Shown here piece after piece: positions 23,445-34,229 of a stretch of 64,000 bases of DNA. The position numbers and the translations under genes were made by a program. Each line of letters begins with the position of its first letter. The stretch's first letter is position 1. Source of the DNA: Piezodorus guildinii (lineage: Eukaryota; Arthropoda; Insecta; Hemiptera; Pentatomidae); NCBI GenBank assembly GCA_023052935.1, contig CM041292.1:90007169-90071168 (forward strand), in the 5' to 3' direction. The notes below the pieces were generated by a model. It was given only the letters and a program-made list of their open reading frames with translations. It searched no databases and was not told where the DNA came from.

Positions 23445-24990
23445 GCTATTTATCAGTGTGTTTATATGTGACCACATCAGCAATAATCTTCTCCATCATA
23501 AAGTATTTTTATTTGGCCTATGAAGGCATAATATTTATAAATGGATTGAATACGCCATAATATTTTCTTTTGTGATAAGTTGCACAAAATACCTCATCAA
23601 CATAAAAACCTTAACTACTGTAATTAATGATAACAACTACTAACAACTGTAGTTTTATGAATTGATTCAGAGGTAATGGTGTAATTTAGATGCTGAAGTA
23701 CGCTCCAAAATTAAAAATTATAAAGGATTCAAGAAAAAATATAATCTTTGGTTGTTTTTAGCCCATAGGTGTATTAATCAAATAATAAAAGGACATAAAT
23801 AAGATTAAAATTAATTCAAAAAATGTTTTATGTGTGCTGGTTTAATACTTAACAAATACTATGTTTACATCTAAAATCCTAAATACATTTGGTTTTCATA
23901 CAAATGTCTTAATATTTAATCATCATCCTATAAAACCAATTTGTCTTTTATAGCCAAGGGAGGATTGCATCAGACGTTGTTAGAAAATGTTTCTCATCAG
24001 ATATCACAAGAACCTTGCAAATCCTAACCTTCAAAAGATAACTTACCAGATTATAAGGCCGTATATTGTCGACTTTCACTGATGGTTGCATAAATATTTG
24101 CAATAAACCACATTCATTTCTTTTTGGCCATGGCCAAATGCCTAATAGGAGATTACTGAAAGGTCTAGGAGGAAAAATGGTTCCATTCGAAACCGACTCA
24201 TCGCTATGTGGCTATGTATGATAACAGTTCTTCACATTAATATGCCTCTAAACCGTTTTTTAATTACCGACAAATTTATTCATTCAGCGAATCATGTTTA
24301 TAAAATAATGTCACGATTGATTATTTTGTTTGTACATGGTTTAAATTGAATCGCGAGAGAAATTTTGAGGCAAATAATTATATCTGAGAAAGAAAGAAAG
24401 TGTTCTGTTTCCCAATAAACTGTCCATAAATAATTCCAGTATTAGAGGTTAAATCTATAGAAACACTGATATCCTGGATGTACAATAACTTATGTTCAAT
24501 ATTGTTAGATTACAGGTCTGACATTTTTATTTTAGAAGTACATCCTATTTTGTGTGCGATTCATGTCACCGATACTATTATTAGAAGTTTCAATGTTATC
24601 AAAACAAATTAAATCGAATATTAAATAATAGACCGTGTTATATGCAATAATTCAATTATAATATATATTTGTTTTTATCTCCATCTGAATCATATCATCC
24701 TTCGTATTAAAACATGAATCTTTCAAGCCATAATGTGTTTTTTTTTCATGAATGGGTGAGATCGGATATATATTTTTTATTAACATATGAGATTTAAGTT
24801 CTATCCTAAAAAAAACTTTATGATATTTTCTTCAACAGAGCTGATCTATGAAAGGAGGGTAAAGGGAAATGTATCCATATCTTAATATAACAACTTGAGG
24901 AATAAATAATCCCTAATTTAAAATACTCTCAGATTATTACTCACAGAAAATGTAATCCAAGCAAATAGTTTTAAGGTCACCAAATGATCA
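23445..24990. other. No gene; one short dispersed repeat
   Basis: Bases 23885-23985 (ACATTTGGTTTTCAT, GGATTGCATCAGACGTTGTT) are homologous to 31945-32050 in the same order, so they belong to a dispersed repeat of unknown type. The rest is AT-rich with no recognised coding sequence. Confidence 0.55.
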
Positions 24991-24999
24991 AGACTTCCA

Positions 25000-25345
25000 A
25001 AGAGTTGTGTGTGTATAAGGCAAGTCTAGCCCGAAAACCAAAAAACTGTACGGATTTGAAATTACATAGTTAAAACAATTATATATCTCGAACTTACATT
25101 TACTTGATGTATTATTATATAGTTCTAAATTACAATAAATATATATTTTAAAAAAAAATGCATTCTGAATGAAATTATGTGACAGGCCTTAGTTGCCAAT
25201 TTTTCTAAACTACTTTCTCTAAATTATTGTTAATTTTGTGCATTAAAAATAAGTTATCATTGATAAAAAATGGATGAATATAAAAAAAAAGATAATCAGT
25301 GAACCAATAGGCATATTTTTCCTATATAAAAGGATAGTAATATAG
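25000..25345 (+). mobile_element. Family X fragment, copy 4
   Basis: Contains GTGTGTGTATAAGGCAAGTC, CTAGCCCGAAAACC, GAAATTACATAGTTAAAACA and CATTCTGAATGAAATTATG, in the order of the family X left arm. It is strongly diverged and lacks the terminus. Confidence 0.5.
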
Positions 25346-25387
25346 TAATATTTTAATATTATTTTTTTTTAATTTAAATTTAATAAA

Positions 25388-27208
25388 CAATTCAAAATTC
25401 AAAACCTGCAGATCTTTACTGGAAACCTGAATACCTCTGACAGATCATTATGGACAACCACTGCAAAGTTACTAAAATTCAAAACCTTCAATCATCCTAT
25501 TTTAACTGAATCCCAGACATGGACAAGATCCGACGAAGAAAAATCCCAGGTGTTCGCAAAACACCTTTCCAAAATGTTTAATCCGCATCCTGATATCCAA
25601 AACCCAATCCATATCGAACATGTCGAAGCAGAACTAACCGTTCCTCTCCAAATGTCTCTTCCTCCTAAAGCATTCCACCCATCAGAAATTATCAGCATCA
25701 TTCAAAAATTACCGTCCAAAAAAGCACCTGGTCACGACCTCATCACTTCCCGTATCCTAAAACAGCTCCCTAGAAAAGCCATACTCCTTCTTACCTATGT
25801 ATACAATGCCACACTCCGTTCCACCTACTTTCCCGTTACATGGAAACTGTCCATTATCAAAATGATACCAAAACCCAAAAAGCCTCTAGAAAACTCATCT
25901 TCCTACCGTCCTATCTCTCTTTTGCCCATTATGGGCAAAATTCTAGAAAAACTCCTCCTAAAACGTTTATATCCAATCCTAGATCTCAACCACGTGATTC
26001 CTGACCACCAGTTTGGATTTCGGACATCCCATTCTACTATACAACAGTGTCACCGTGTGGTGGATGTCATTTCTTCCACATTGGAGCGCGGAATGTATTG
26101 CACTGGAGCCTTTCTTGACGTTGAACAGGCTTTTGATCGAGTTTGGCACCCAGGACTGCTATATAAACTCCGGAAATTCCTCTCTCCTACATACTTCCTA
26201 ATTATTCATTCTTACCTCTCAGATAGAACTTTCAAAGTCAACCATAACCTTTCATACTCATCCATATTTTCTCAGTCCGCAGGTGTACCTCTGGGTAGCA
26301 TCTTAGGCCCAATCCTTTATTCCGTTTATACAGCTGACATTCCTATTCATCCTAGCACTGTTCTCACTACTTACGCTGATGACACATGTGTGTTATCCGT
26401 AAGTGGTGACCCAACGGTTGCATCACAATTCCTACAGTCTCACATCCAATCCATTGAAGAATGGTGTCATAATTGGAGAATTAAAATCAATCCAAATAAA
26501 TCCCATCAAATTACCTTTACCCTTCGCCGCTAGCCTATGAATACCTGTCCTACTGTATCCTTTGGCAACATTCCATTAATCCCCGTTGAACAGATCCGCT
26601 ACCTTGGACTCCATCTAGACAAGCGCCTTACTTGGAATCCTCACACTAGACTGAAACGACAAGAAACTGCCTGCAGATACCGCATACTACAACACTTACT
26701 AGACAAACTTTCAAAACTCTCTATTCACTACAAAAGACTCATTTACATCACGATTATCCGACCTATTTGGACCTATGGAATTGAGCTATGGGGGTCCACT
26801 AAACTATCAAACTCCTCCCGCATCCAATCCTTGCAATCCAAAATCCTACGAAAAATCCTCAATGCTCCTTACTTTGTAACTAATAAACTCATCCATAGAG
26901 ACCTAAATATCCCACTGGTTGCAGACTTGGCCCGCGATAGATACACCTCCTTTAATTCCAAACTACCTGCCCACTCAAACCCGCTTGTCCGTAACCTCTC
27001 ATCTACATCTATTCCCGGTAATCCTCCGAGGCGCCTGAAAAGACGGTGGCCTCGAGACCTGCTCATGAAATAAACTTTGAAGTACTACCACTGGGTAGAT
27101 TCTTTACATGTCTATTCATGCCTGTTATTGTAATTCAGCCATTTTACTTATTGTATTTGTATATACAGTTGTAAAAAACAATAAAATATATTATAAAAAA
27201 AAAAAAAA
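25388..27208 (+). mobile_element. Jockey-like LINE 1, 5'-truncated, with target duplication
   Basis: AAATTTAATAAA is present on both sides (25376-25387 and, after the poly(A), 27209-27220). The insertion starts in the middle of ORF2, lacks the endonuclease and ends with an AATAAAATATATTATAAAA-type signal and an A tract. The 3' UTR is about 120 bp. It is homologous to the element at 34.1-37.2 kb. Dead-on-arrival truncation is the simplest explanation. Confidence 0.92.
25400..27073 (+). pseudogene. Jockey-like reverse transcriptase, one in-frame stop
   Basis: The frame is open from about 25400 and the reverse transcriptase domain is almost complete. SYRPISLLPIMGKILEKLLL (near 25910) and FLDVEQAFDRVWH (near 26115) lead to GVPLGSILGPILY and the catalytic YADD at 26372-26383, then WRIKINPNKSHQITF. 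A single TAG at 26531-26533 interrupts the frame. The thumb and C-terminal part then continues in the same frame from 26534: RYLGLHLDKRLTWNPHTRLK, TIIRPIWTYGIELWGS, ILRKILNAPYFVTN and a PPRRLKRRWPRDLLMK end at 27073. The N-terminal endonuclease is absent through truncation. Apart from the stop, the copy is well preserved. Confidence 0.92.
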
Positions 27209-27227
27209 AAATTTAATAAAATATTTC

Positions 27228-27512
27228 TAGTTGGGCGACAGCCCATGTAGGCCCTTGGCTTCGCGGTGTAATTTCCTGGGAGATTACAACTCGCGTTTCT
27301 CGATGCATATTGTAGTGAAGGGTCATCACTCCCTACGCCTAATTTTATGAGTGGCCACCATTTGGCTGATGGGTCTCACATACCCGGGGGAGAGGCTGTG
27401 AGTGATTCTCCAATTAATTACATCCTTATAAAAGCTCCGGCGGGACTGGGATTCGAACTCACAACCTGTAGCATGAGAGACTAGCGCTAGCCACTCAGCC
27501 ACGGGCTCACCT
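27228..27512 (-). mobile_element. tRNA-derived SINE, family 2, copy a
   Basis: On the minus strand the head carries an A box GTGGCTGAGTGGCTAGCG (about 27503-27484) and a B box GTTCGAATCCC (27459-27448). A long body follows, containing GAGAATCACTCACAGCC, ATGTGAGACCCATCAGCC and GGCGTAGGGAGTGATGAC, and finishing at GGGCCTACATGGGC. The body is shared with copies at 32.1 and 60.8 kb. It sits directly after the 3' target duplication of the Jockey-like LINE. Confidence 0.85.
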
Positions 27513-27639
27513 GTTTAAATTTAAATGAAATTAGTGCGTTAGAATAAAATTTCAAATAAATTTTCCTAAGGATTTATTTTTATGATAAAAACAATCCATT
27601 GTTTGAAAAAAAATTGCAAACATTCAGAACCATATCAGG

Positions 27640-28200
27640 TTTGAAGTAGGACTGCTGTTGTATACCTCATGTTTAACATCTTTGTTATGAATGTTTCGAA
27701 TTCTGAAAAATACTTCTTCCATTGTCTTTTGTTTCTATTTAATTGCATTTCTGTCCTCACCATTTACGGTTATGATTTCTCTCAGATATTTAAACTTATT
27801 TGCTCAGTTTATATACTTATTTGTTTTCTGAAATTTTGATTTAGTTTTTAAATTTAGAATTAAATAACTTTTTGTTTTTTTGTTCACCCCCAACTCGCCT
27901 TTGTAGGCTATACTAGAATTAGAGAACCAATATGTTTTTTAAACAAGATTTACAGTATAATCTTTTCAGCGCATTTTTCTAATTGTGGTATTTTGGTTTA
28001 TATTTCTTCCCCATCTTTTACTAATTCTACACAAATCATCTGCGAATCCAACAAACTTTTTATTAAATATGTCATTTATAATACCTATTCTAATATTTAG
28101 ATCTATTCCTAATAAATTTAAGTTTTAATTTTCCGTTCTCTAATAACTTTTGCTAGTGCACTAGGTTTAGCAAAATATTTTTTATCAAATACTTATTTAT
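27640..28200 (-). pseudogene. Ancient LINE reverse transcriptase relic (FADD)
   Basis: On the minus strand KFVGFADDLCRISKRWG at about 28060-28010 is the catalytic-motif region of a reverse transcriptase (FADD box). Downstream, about 27830-27740, KFKYLREIITVNGEDRNAIK matches the conserved KYLG-type block that follows the palm, and a KTMEEVF stretch follows. Stops and frame changes occur throughout. Its clade is not clear. Confidence 0.65.
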
Positions 28201-28246
28201 TATAAAGAGTCTGGATCATCCCTATAACCTCGGTCAGTCGAAAGAA

Positions 28247-28560
28247 CTATATTACCACATACTGAATCCAAGACCTTTCATGTACATCATTAGGACATAT
28301 TTTGTATTTACACTTACTAAGGTGATTCGCAATAGTATAATGTACTGTACAATGAGAACCTTGATATTTTGTTTTCCTTTTGATTGATTCCCCTGAGAAG
28401 TGATTGACATTTGTTGTATTCATTAGCCGTAATGAGGGGAAGGGCAGACGCCGATAGGCCCCCGATTGAAGATCCTCCTGGTGGACGTGACTTGGAGATT
28501 GTTTTGACACTGCTTTCACTGAGGACGCCACGTCCCTAGCTTCTATTACTACAGAGCACT
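28247..28560 (-). other. Open GC-richer segment, unassigned
   Basis: Minus-strand open frame of 94 codons. Its first half (SVKAVSKQSPSHVHQEDLQS) is relatively GC-rich. An AG acceptor-like CTAG lies just upstream at about 28540. No family was recognised and the second half is AT-rich. It may be a mobile-element remnant. Confidence 0.25.
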
Positions 28561-29190
28561 TGCACTAACAGGCGCCTTTCTCTTATCTTCTTCACTTCAC
28601 TATCTTCGCCTCTTGTTTTTTGTAGGGTCCGTCTGGAGATCTATAACAGCAACCTTAGTTGCTTTCTATTCTAAAAAAAAAAAAAAAAGTAGAAAATTGA
28701 TATCGTGGATCCGTAATAGGCAATTTTGCCACGTAAAGCTAAAAACGATACCGATATTACTTTGAAAATTCATTTCAATTTGAACATTTTATAATTTTTG
28801 AAGTGTAAACTTCTTTTGGCGCACAACACACAGATTTTTGTAATGAGTCTGCTCCGTCACGCTCGATCGGGCGATCTCGGGACTGCCGAGTTTAACCAAG
28901 CGAGAAAGATAACAGTCATCTGCTCTTCACCATTTTGTTCCTGTGTTTAAGTTGATGTTTGAATTAACATCAACGGTTTTTAATATTTATTATTGATACG
29001 TCATAATAATTATTATTTTAATAATCATTTGTTTTACATTTTTGCTTCATATTGTGAGGTTAGTGTATGTAGTTAGTGGTGTATTATATAGTGGAAAAAC
29101 ATTAAACATAACTATTGTTATAGTTACTATAAAGAGTGATTCGATAGTATAGGTAAGTTATTTCATGTTCATACTGTATGCGCAACAGAA

Positions 29191-29625
29191 ATGGAATATC
29201 AATATGGTCGTTAAATGGTCAAAGTCTTCCCGCACATGTTCTGGATCTTGACGACGGTATTGCTCAAAATTCAACGATATTGCTTTTATCTGAAACATGA
29301 TTGAACAACAAAGATAAAATCGATACCCCAAATTTCGATTGTATAACTAAATTTAAGCGACCTCAGTGCCGAGCTGTAGGAGTAACTATGTATACAAGTA
29401 ATAGAGACACGCAAACATTATAGCATCAGAGATAGATGTAGCATTTAGGAATTCTCAATCATACAGTTTTAATGAATCATCTATTATAGAAATTTGTGTT
29501 GCAAAATGCGAAGCAGAAAATAGACTAATCATCATAAAAGTTGCCATTTACCTATGACATACCTATTGATTACCACCTAATCAAATTGTAAAGAAAATAA
29601 TTGAATTCATCAATGAAAATTAACA
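29191..29625 (+). pseudogene. Endonuclease/exonuclease/phosphatase-type relic (LINE or Helentron)
   Basis: Plus-strand GISIWSLNGQSLPAHVLDLD (from 29192), then STILLLSET and a stop, KIDTPNFDCITKFKRPQCRA, and after a frame change near 29410 IIEICVAKCEAENRLIIIKV. The N-terminal W-x-x-N-G, L-L-S-E-T and C-x-A-E blocks match the start of the EEP endonuclease fold used by non-LTR retrotransposons and by Helentron-type Helitrons. The C-terminal SDH block is not seen. It is broken by several stops and one or more frameshifts. Confidence 0.6.
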
Positions 29626-29626
29626 C

Positions 29627-29700
<74 letters not shown>
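29626..29700. repeat. (TA)n/(TG)n microsatellite
   Basis: Pure TA to about 29691 and then TG to about 29708, immediately upstream of the hammerhead-bearing repeat. Confidence 0.95.
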
Positions 29701-29708
<8 letters not shown>

Positions 29709-29880
29709 TAACCGAGTTTATGCTTGGACATGGCTCAGTAATGCCCTGATGATGGCTCACAAGCTTGAGCCGAAACGTTGGCAAAATTAAGAAATTTCAA
29801 TAAAATGACTGATTCCTGACTATTCTACCTATAATAGTTTCTACAGTCGACTATACATCCTCAATATATTATATAATTAG
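29709..29880 (+). mobile_element. Penelope/retrozyme-type terminal repeat with hammerhead
   Basis: Contains the hammerhead core at 29746-29776 followed by GTTGGCAAAATTAAG, AATAAAATGACTGATTCC and GTCGACTATACATCCTC to about 29880. A diverged homologue lies in reverse complement at 47375-47500, showing that this is a dispersed repeat. Confidence 0.7.
29746..29776 (+). ncRNA. Hammerhead ribozyme core, intact
   Basis: CTGATGA (29746-29752) is followed by stem II GGCTC (29754-29758) and GAGCC (29767-29771) with an ACAAGCTT loop, then GAAAC (29772-29776). The core is complete and stem II has five Watson-Crick pairs. Stem I and stem III partners were not proved. Confidence 0.8.
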
Positions 29881-29884
29881 TAAA

Positions 29885-30770
29885 TGATATTATTTACTAT
29901 GTATATATATGAATTACGATTCGCAATGAAACTTAATATATACATACACTTTTTTTTTTGTTCTTAATCATTAGAGAAGCATACCATTGAAAGAAACCAT
30001 CAAATGAGAGAATCATGATAGTTAATTTTATTTATTTAAAAAAAAAAACCATTGAAACCCTCTGCGGCAGGATAATTATTTATTTTTTTATTTCAGCCGC
30101 TGGAAGTCCCTGATATGAAGATTCTCCTGAGACCCAAACACTCTTTTTAAAGAGGATACTCAAATATTGAAGCTAAAACCTAATGATTGAGCGTGATGTG
30201 GAACAAATCACTTCCTATAACTGCCTAGAAACTACACTATAATGAACAAAAGACGATTCATAGGTTATAGGATGATTTCATTTTCGTTAATTGAGTTGAG
30301 ACATAGTACCTGAAATATGAAAATCTAGTAAGCGCATCCTTCTTCCCCATTTACTTAATTTTATTATTGAAATACATTTTGTATATTTTTAAATACAAAA
30401 AAATAAAATAAATTGTGCATGTTGTAAAATATTAGAAGAATGGAAAGAAAAGAGTCAGACTAAATGGTCAACGCTCTTGAAGGTCAAGGAGGGAAGAAGT
30501 TATGAAGTTAAGAGTTGAGATTGGGTACTAATTTACACAAGGCTCTTCTCTAAGAGGTCCCGTACCGACATGCTAAGGTGCGACAATACCTTACAAAGGG
30601 CAAAACCTTTGCTGTAAGAATGTGACATATCTGAATAAATTAAAAGTGAAGATCTAGAATATCTATAATTATAAGACGAATACTACTACATATTACGTAT
30701 TAAGTACAGGTTTCAACTGTTTCAAATAATGCAGATTGCAGGTTTAACTATGCATTATTATAATATCAGT
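29885..30770. other. No gene recognised
   Basis: AT-rich and intergenic or intronic on the 3' side of the chitin-binding protein gene. No repeat termini were identified. Confidence 0.55.
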
Positions 30771-30834
30771 TTTACACACGATTTTGATATACCGCTGTGC
30801 GCAAAAAAAACAAAAACATAACAACTATAAATAC

Positions 30835-31311
30835 CTGACAATTCGTGTTTGGATCAGGTTCCATCGACCTTCCCGAATTCCGACAGACGAAGGATGTCTT
30901 CGGGATCCTGTTAAGGGCAGGGTACTCCAGGTAAGCACCAGAGGCCCGGTCCGGCTGCCTGTAGCCTATGGCCAACCGCTGGAGGGGCCTGGAGGTGCTG
31001 GAGAGCAGAGGCTGGACGGCGCTCCTCAGGATCTGGTTGGTCAGCTGGCTGGGTGTCCTCAGGGCCTGGCCGCTGATGATCACTGGCGGCTGCTGCTTGC
31101 TGTTCGCTGTCGTCTGTTTCCCAGGGGCTCCTTGGCTGTACAGCCCACTCGTCCGGGTAAATGGAATGCCCGTGGACTTAGCGCTGTCGGTATTGCTCCC
31201 GGCTACCAACTGGTTGGCAACAGGAGTTCGCTGGTCCTTCTTCCCCTTACCAGAGTGTCTGAGAATGCGATTGGCGGTTTCGTGGAACAGAGGTCCAAAT
31301 CCAGCCCACAA
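30835..31311 (-). CDS. CPAP1-like chitin-binding protein, exon with first part of CBM14 domain
   Basis: Exon of 477 nt (159 codons, phase 0 at both ends). The acceptor TTTGTTTTTAG lies just before 31311 and the donor CAG|GTATTT at 30835/30834. The protein part has no cysteine until its end, where LEYPALNRIPKTSFVCRNSG and then DPNTNCQ appear. The Y-P...I-P-x-T-S-F-x-C lead-in followed by D-P-x-T-N-C-Q is the beginning of a peritrophin-A chitin-binding (CBM14) domain as found in CPAP1 cuticular proteins. The first two of six cysteines are present. The intron falls straight after CQ, where the family normally continues with V/F-F-H-x-C. The following exon was not found on the minus strand down to base 1 and presumably lies outside the window. 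The role would be extracellular binding of cuticular chitin. Confidence 0.85.
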
Positions 31312-31329
31312 CTAAAAACAAAAAGAAAT

Positions 31330-32120
31330 CGATCATGTTAAGAGCAATGTTCAGTATTTTTTAAATTGTTTTTATAAAGTTACCTAGAGGTACGTAGAAT
31401 TATTGGTGGAGGGTTATAGTTTTTTTTCACCCGCGAAAATTTAACTGTATATGAAAATGCATTCATATACACTCCGGTGTAGCTCGGATCGAAAAAACGA
31501 CGATAATATCAGGACAGAATTTTTATGAAAAATATTTTCTGTTATATAACATTAGTCGCTAGGACTTACCGCTGAGGAGCTTTAAAACCTACTATTCACT
31601 CTCAAATACTATACATAAATAATGCACAAGATCAAAAAGTTCTGGTTGGGAGATGGAAAAACCAAGTGACAATTCACATAGAAATCTTCTGTTCAAAATG
31701 ATGTCATATCTACTCCAGAAAATTGGGAATTGATTTAGTTAATCCACAAAGAACTAAAGAAATAGAGTTACAGCAACCTGACTTTTATGTCCATAATCTA
31801 CATAGGTTGCATGCGCTGTATTATTGTATTATTGAAAGTTGTTTAAAAAAAAATAATCATCAATTGAACAATCGTAATTGACTTAATATTTTAATGCGGA
31901 CTCATTTTATGATAATGAATATTAAGAATGTACACAACATAAATCTCCTTCACATTTGGTTTTATGAAATGTCATAAAATTTTATTATCATCCAATAAAA
32001 TCGCCAAAATTATCTTTTATAACCATGGGAAGATTGCATCAGACGTTGTTACTTTTCGCCTATATTTCTATTTATTTATTTGATATTCTATTTTTGAATT
32101 CAACAGAAATTGATATTTTT
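31330..32120. other. Intron of the chitin-binding gene; one dispersed repeat
   Basis: Bases 31945-32050 match the unclassified repeat at 23885-23985. The remainder is AT-rich with no coding motif. Confidence 0.6.
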
Positions 32121-32121
32121 T

Positions 32122-32408
32122 CTCTGGCTCTACAGGCCGTTTAGGCCCTTGGCCGCGTGGTGTAATCTCCTGGGAGAATATACTCACGTTTCTCGATGAA
32201 ATTTTATAGTGTAGTGTCATCACTCCTTACGCCTAATTTTATGAGTGACCACCATTTGGCTGATGGGTCTCACATACCCGGAGGGGAAGAGGCTGTGAAT
32301 AAATCCCCATTTAATTGTATACTTATGAAAGTCCCGCCGGGACTGGGACTCGAACTCACAACCTTAGGCGTGCGAGACTAGCACTCTAGCCACTCTACCA
32401 CGGACTCC
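32122..32408 (-). mobile_element. tRNA-derived SINE, family 2, copy b
   Basis: Same body as the copy at 27.2 kb (CTTGGCCGCGTGGTGTAATC, TATGAGTGACCACCATTTGG, GGGTCTCACATACCCGG). The minus-strand head has a B box GAGTTCGAGTCCC at 32357-32345 and an A-box region beyond 32385. Diverged by point changes. Confidence 0.85.
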
Positions 32409-32516
32409 TGCAGAAATTGCTTTGAATTTAACAAAATTACCTGCAGTATTTGAAAAGGGTTGATTCGAAAAGATAACATTTCTAAAAATATTATAGTAAA
32501 TATTAAATGAACATGT

Positions 32517-32665
32517 AATCCTTGGTTATGCTGACCTACGGAGGGGACGTAAAATGGTAGTCACGATACTGTGCGATTTTAAAGACCCCTATCCTTATTA
32601 AACTTGGCCAGGAAGAAGGGATTACACCGTGGTATAGCCTAACAGTAGCACAACGGAAATTAATT
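32517..32665 (+). mobile_element. SINE family 1, copy b (partial)
   Basis: Matches the body of the 2.5 kb copy: ATCCTTGGTTATGCTGACC, ACGTAAAATGGTAGTCACG, TGTGCGA, then CAGTAGCACAACGG. The tRNA-like head is missing. Confidence 0.6.
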
Positions 32666-32669
32666 GGAT

Positions 32670-33555
32670 CAACAAAAAAAATTCAAAGATGAAATCAATA
32701 TTTATTTTTATCAAAATTATTAAAATGTGTTAAAACAATATAGTTTTGTTTTAGAAACAGGAATTTTGGTAGCGTTGGATGTTTTAATTATATCCAAGAT
32801 CACATAAAATATATTTTAAGGAATCAGGTACATTCATTTGGTGTAGTAGGAAGCCGTGAACTATCCATGTCAGCTTTGAATTCCTTTTCTCTTTTTATCA
32901 ATTGAAATGTTTTTTTGGTAATATTAATGTGTATTTTTAATAATACTTATAGAAATACATCGTTTATTTTTATATCTTATTTTTTCAATATCGGCTTCTA
33001 CGATAAGAAGGAAATTTGTAAGTTATTTTTCTTTGAGAAACTTTCACTCGCCAAAAATGATGTGGAACTGACAAAAAGTGAATAATTTGGTTCATATCAT
33101 AGAGAAACACTGAACAGTCTGGTATGCAGGGAAATAATCCCCAATATGAATCTGAAAGATAGGAAGTATCTTCTGGTTTAAACAAATTTCTCGATGTAGA
33201 TGCTAAAAGATGCTGAACAGAAACAAGTCGTTTTAATATATAACTGGTAGGGTGAAAGTTTATCATTAGCATTTATAAAGGAGGCGTAAAGGGATTAAAA
33301 GAAGCAAATGTTTTAGAAGTAAAAACCAGAAAATATTCTTGAGAACGGTCAGGGATGCTCCATCTTATGTAATAGAATGGCCAGAGGCTGCTAAAGGAGA
33401 CGGGTTTCACCTTTATATATTCTGGTCATCTGCATCCATCCGGTTCTATGTAAGTGGTTAGGCAACGCTGCTCCAAAAATCATATATATATTCCATTGAG
33501 TATATAAGACCCCTGGCCCCAATAATAAAGAGGATATTAAAAAATTAAAACATAA
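32670..33555. other. Intronic AT-rich sequence, no gene recognised
   Basis: A minus-strand open frame at 33272-32985 has no family motif. Bases 33340-33530 are slightly GC-richer and could be the 5' part of the Penelope-like element that follows. Confidence 0.5.
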
Positions 33556-33629
33556 ATATGGTTTATAAATATAATAATAATTTTTAAAAATTGCTCGTTC
33601 TCTAGACTTTAAGATGAAACTAATAAAGA

Positions 33630-33969
33630 AAAATTAGCTTAAATTATATACAAAATAGATTGCCAAAATTGTGAAGGCACATATGTCGGCCAAACTTCGC
33701 AATATTTAAATAAAAGAATTAACGCGAATAAATATAGCGTAGTATGTAAAAAAGAAGAAAGGTCCTTAGCGAGTCACGCTATAAAAAATAACCATAATTT
33801 TGGTTTTAAAAATGTTACGGTTCTAGATGTAGAAAAAACAAAGATAAGAGACTGATTCTCGAAATGATGCGCATCGTTAGGACCGAGCACACTGTAGATG
33901 CGCGTAATGATTACACAAAACTGAGCAATGTGTATAAAAATATTTTAAACAAGTTAGGAAAAATTAGTT
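33630..33969 (+). pseudogene. GIY-YIG endonuclease of a Penelope-like element, one frameshift
   Basis: The plus strand reads YKIDCQNCEGTYVGQTSQYL (from about 33642), which is the GIY-YIG signature with the C-x-x-C-type lead-in typical of Penelope C-termini. It continues RSLASHAIKNNHNFGFKNV and VLDVEKTK. A stop follows a one-base frame change at about 33850. In the next frame ILEMMRIVRTEHTVDARNDY and KLSNVYKNILNKL complete the family C-terminus, and a stop falls at 33967-33969. This domain nicks DNA for target-primed reverse transcription. One frameshift makes the copy inactive. Confidence 0.88.
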
Positions 33970-34145
33970 GACAAAACATTTGTGGTTGGGTTGTTTACTG
34001 TTAATAGTTTTTATTGTCATTGTTTATATACAATATTTTGGATTGTTTTGTTGTTATTGTTTTATATGATAGTTTGGGTAGTTTTGTTGTTTTTATGATA
34101 TACGTTTTAAGCTTTGTTGAATTTTTATTTTTTAATAAACAAAGT

Positions 34146-34229
34146 TGTTATGCCGCTTATATCACTCCTTACAAATCTAGTATCGAATCTAATCCCTGCC
34201 TTGAAAAATCCTTAAATGACTTCACCTAA
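34146..34229 (+). pseudogene. C-terminal end of LINE ORF1 overlapping ORF2
   Basis: The open frame ends ITPYKSSIESNPCLEKSLND-FT with TAA at 34227-34229. The ATG of ORF2 at 34216 lies within it, so the two frames overlap by 14 nt, as commonly seen in Jockey-group LINEs. Only the last 27 codons remain because of the truncation. Assignment is by position. Confidence 0.5.

Noticed and set aside
30784..31341. Long plus-strand open frames opposite the CPAP1-like exon
   Set aside because: They are antisense shadows of the minus-strand exon. The minus strand has proper splice sites, matched phases and CBM14 landmarks.
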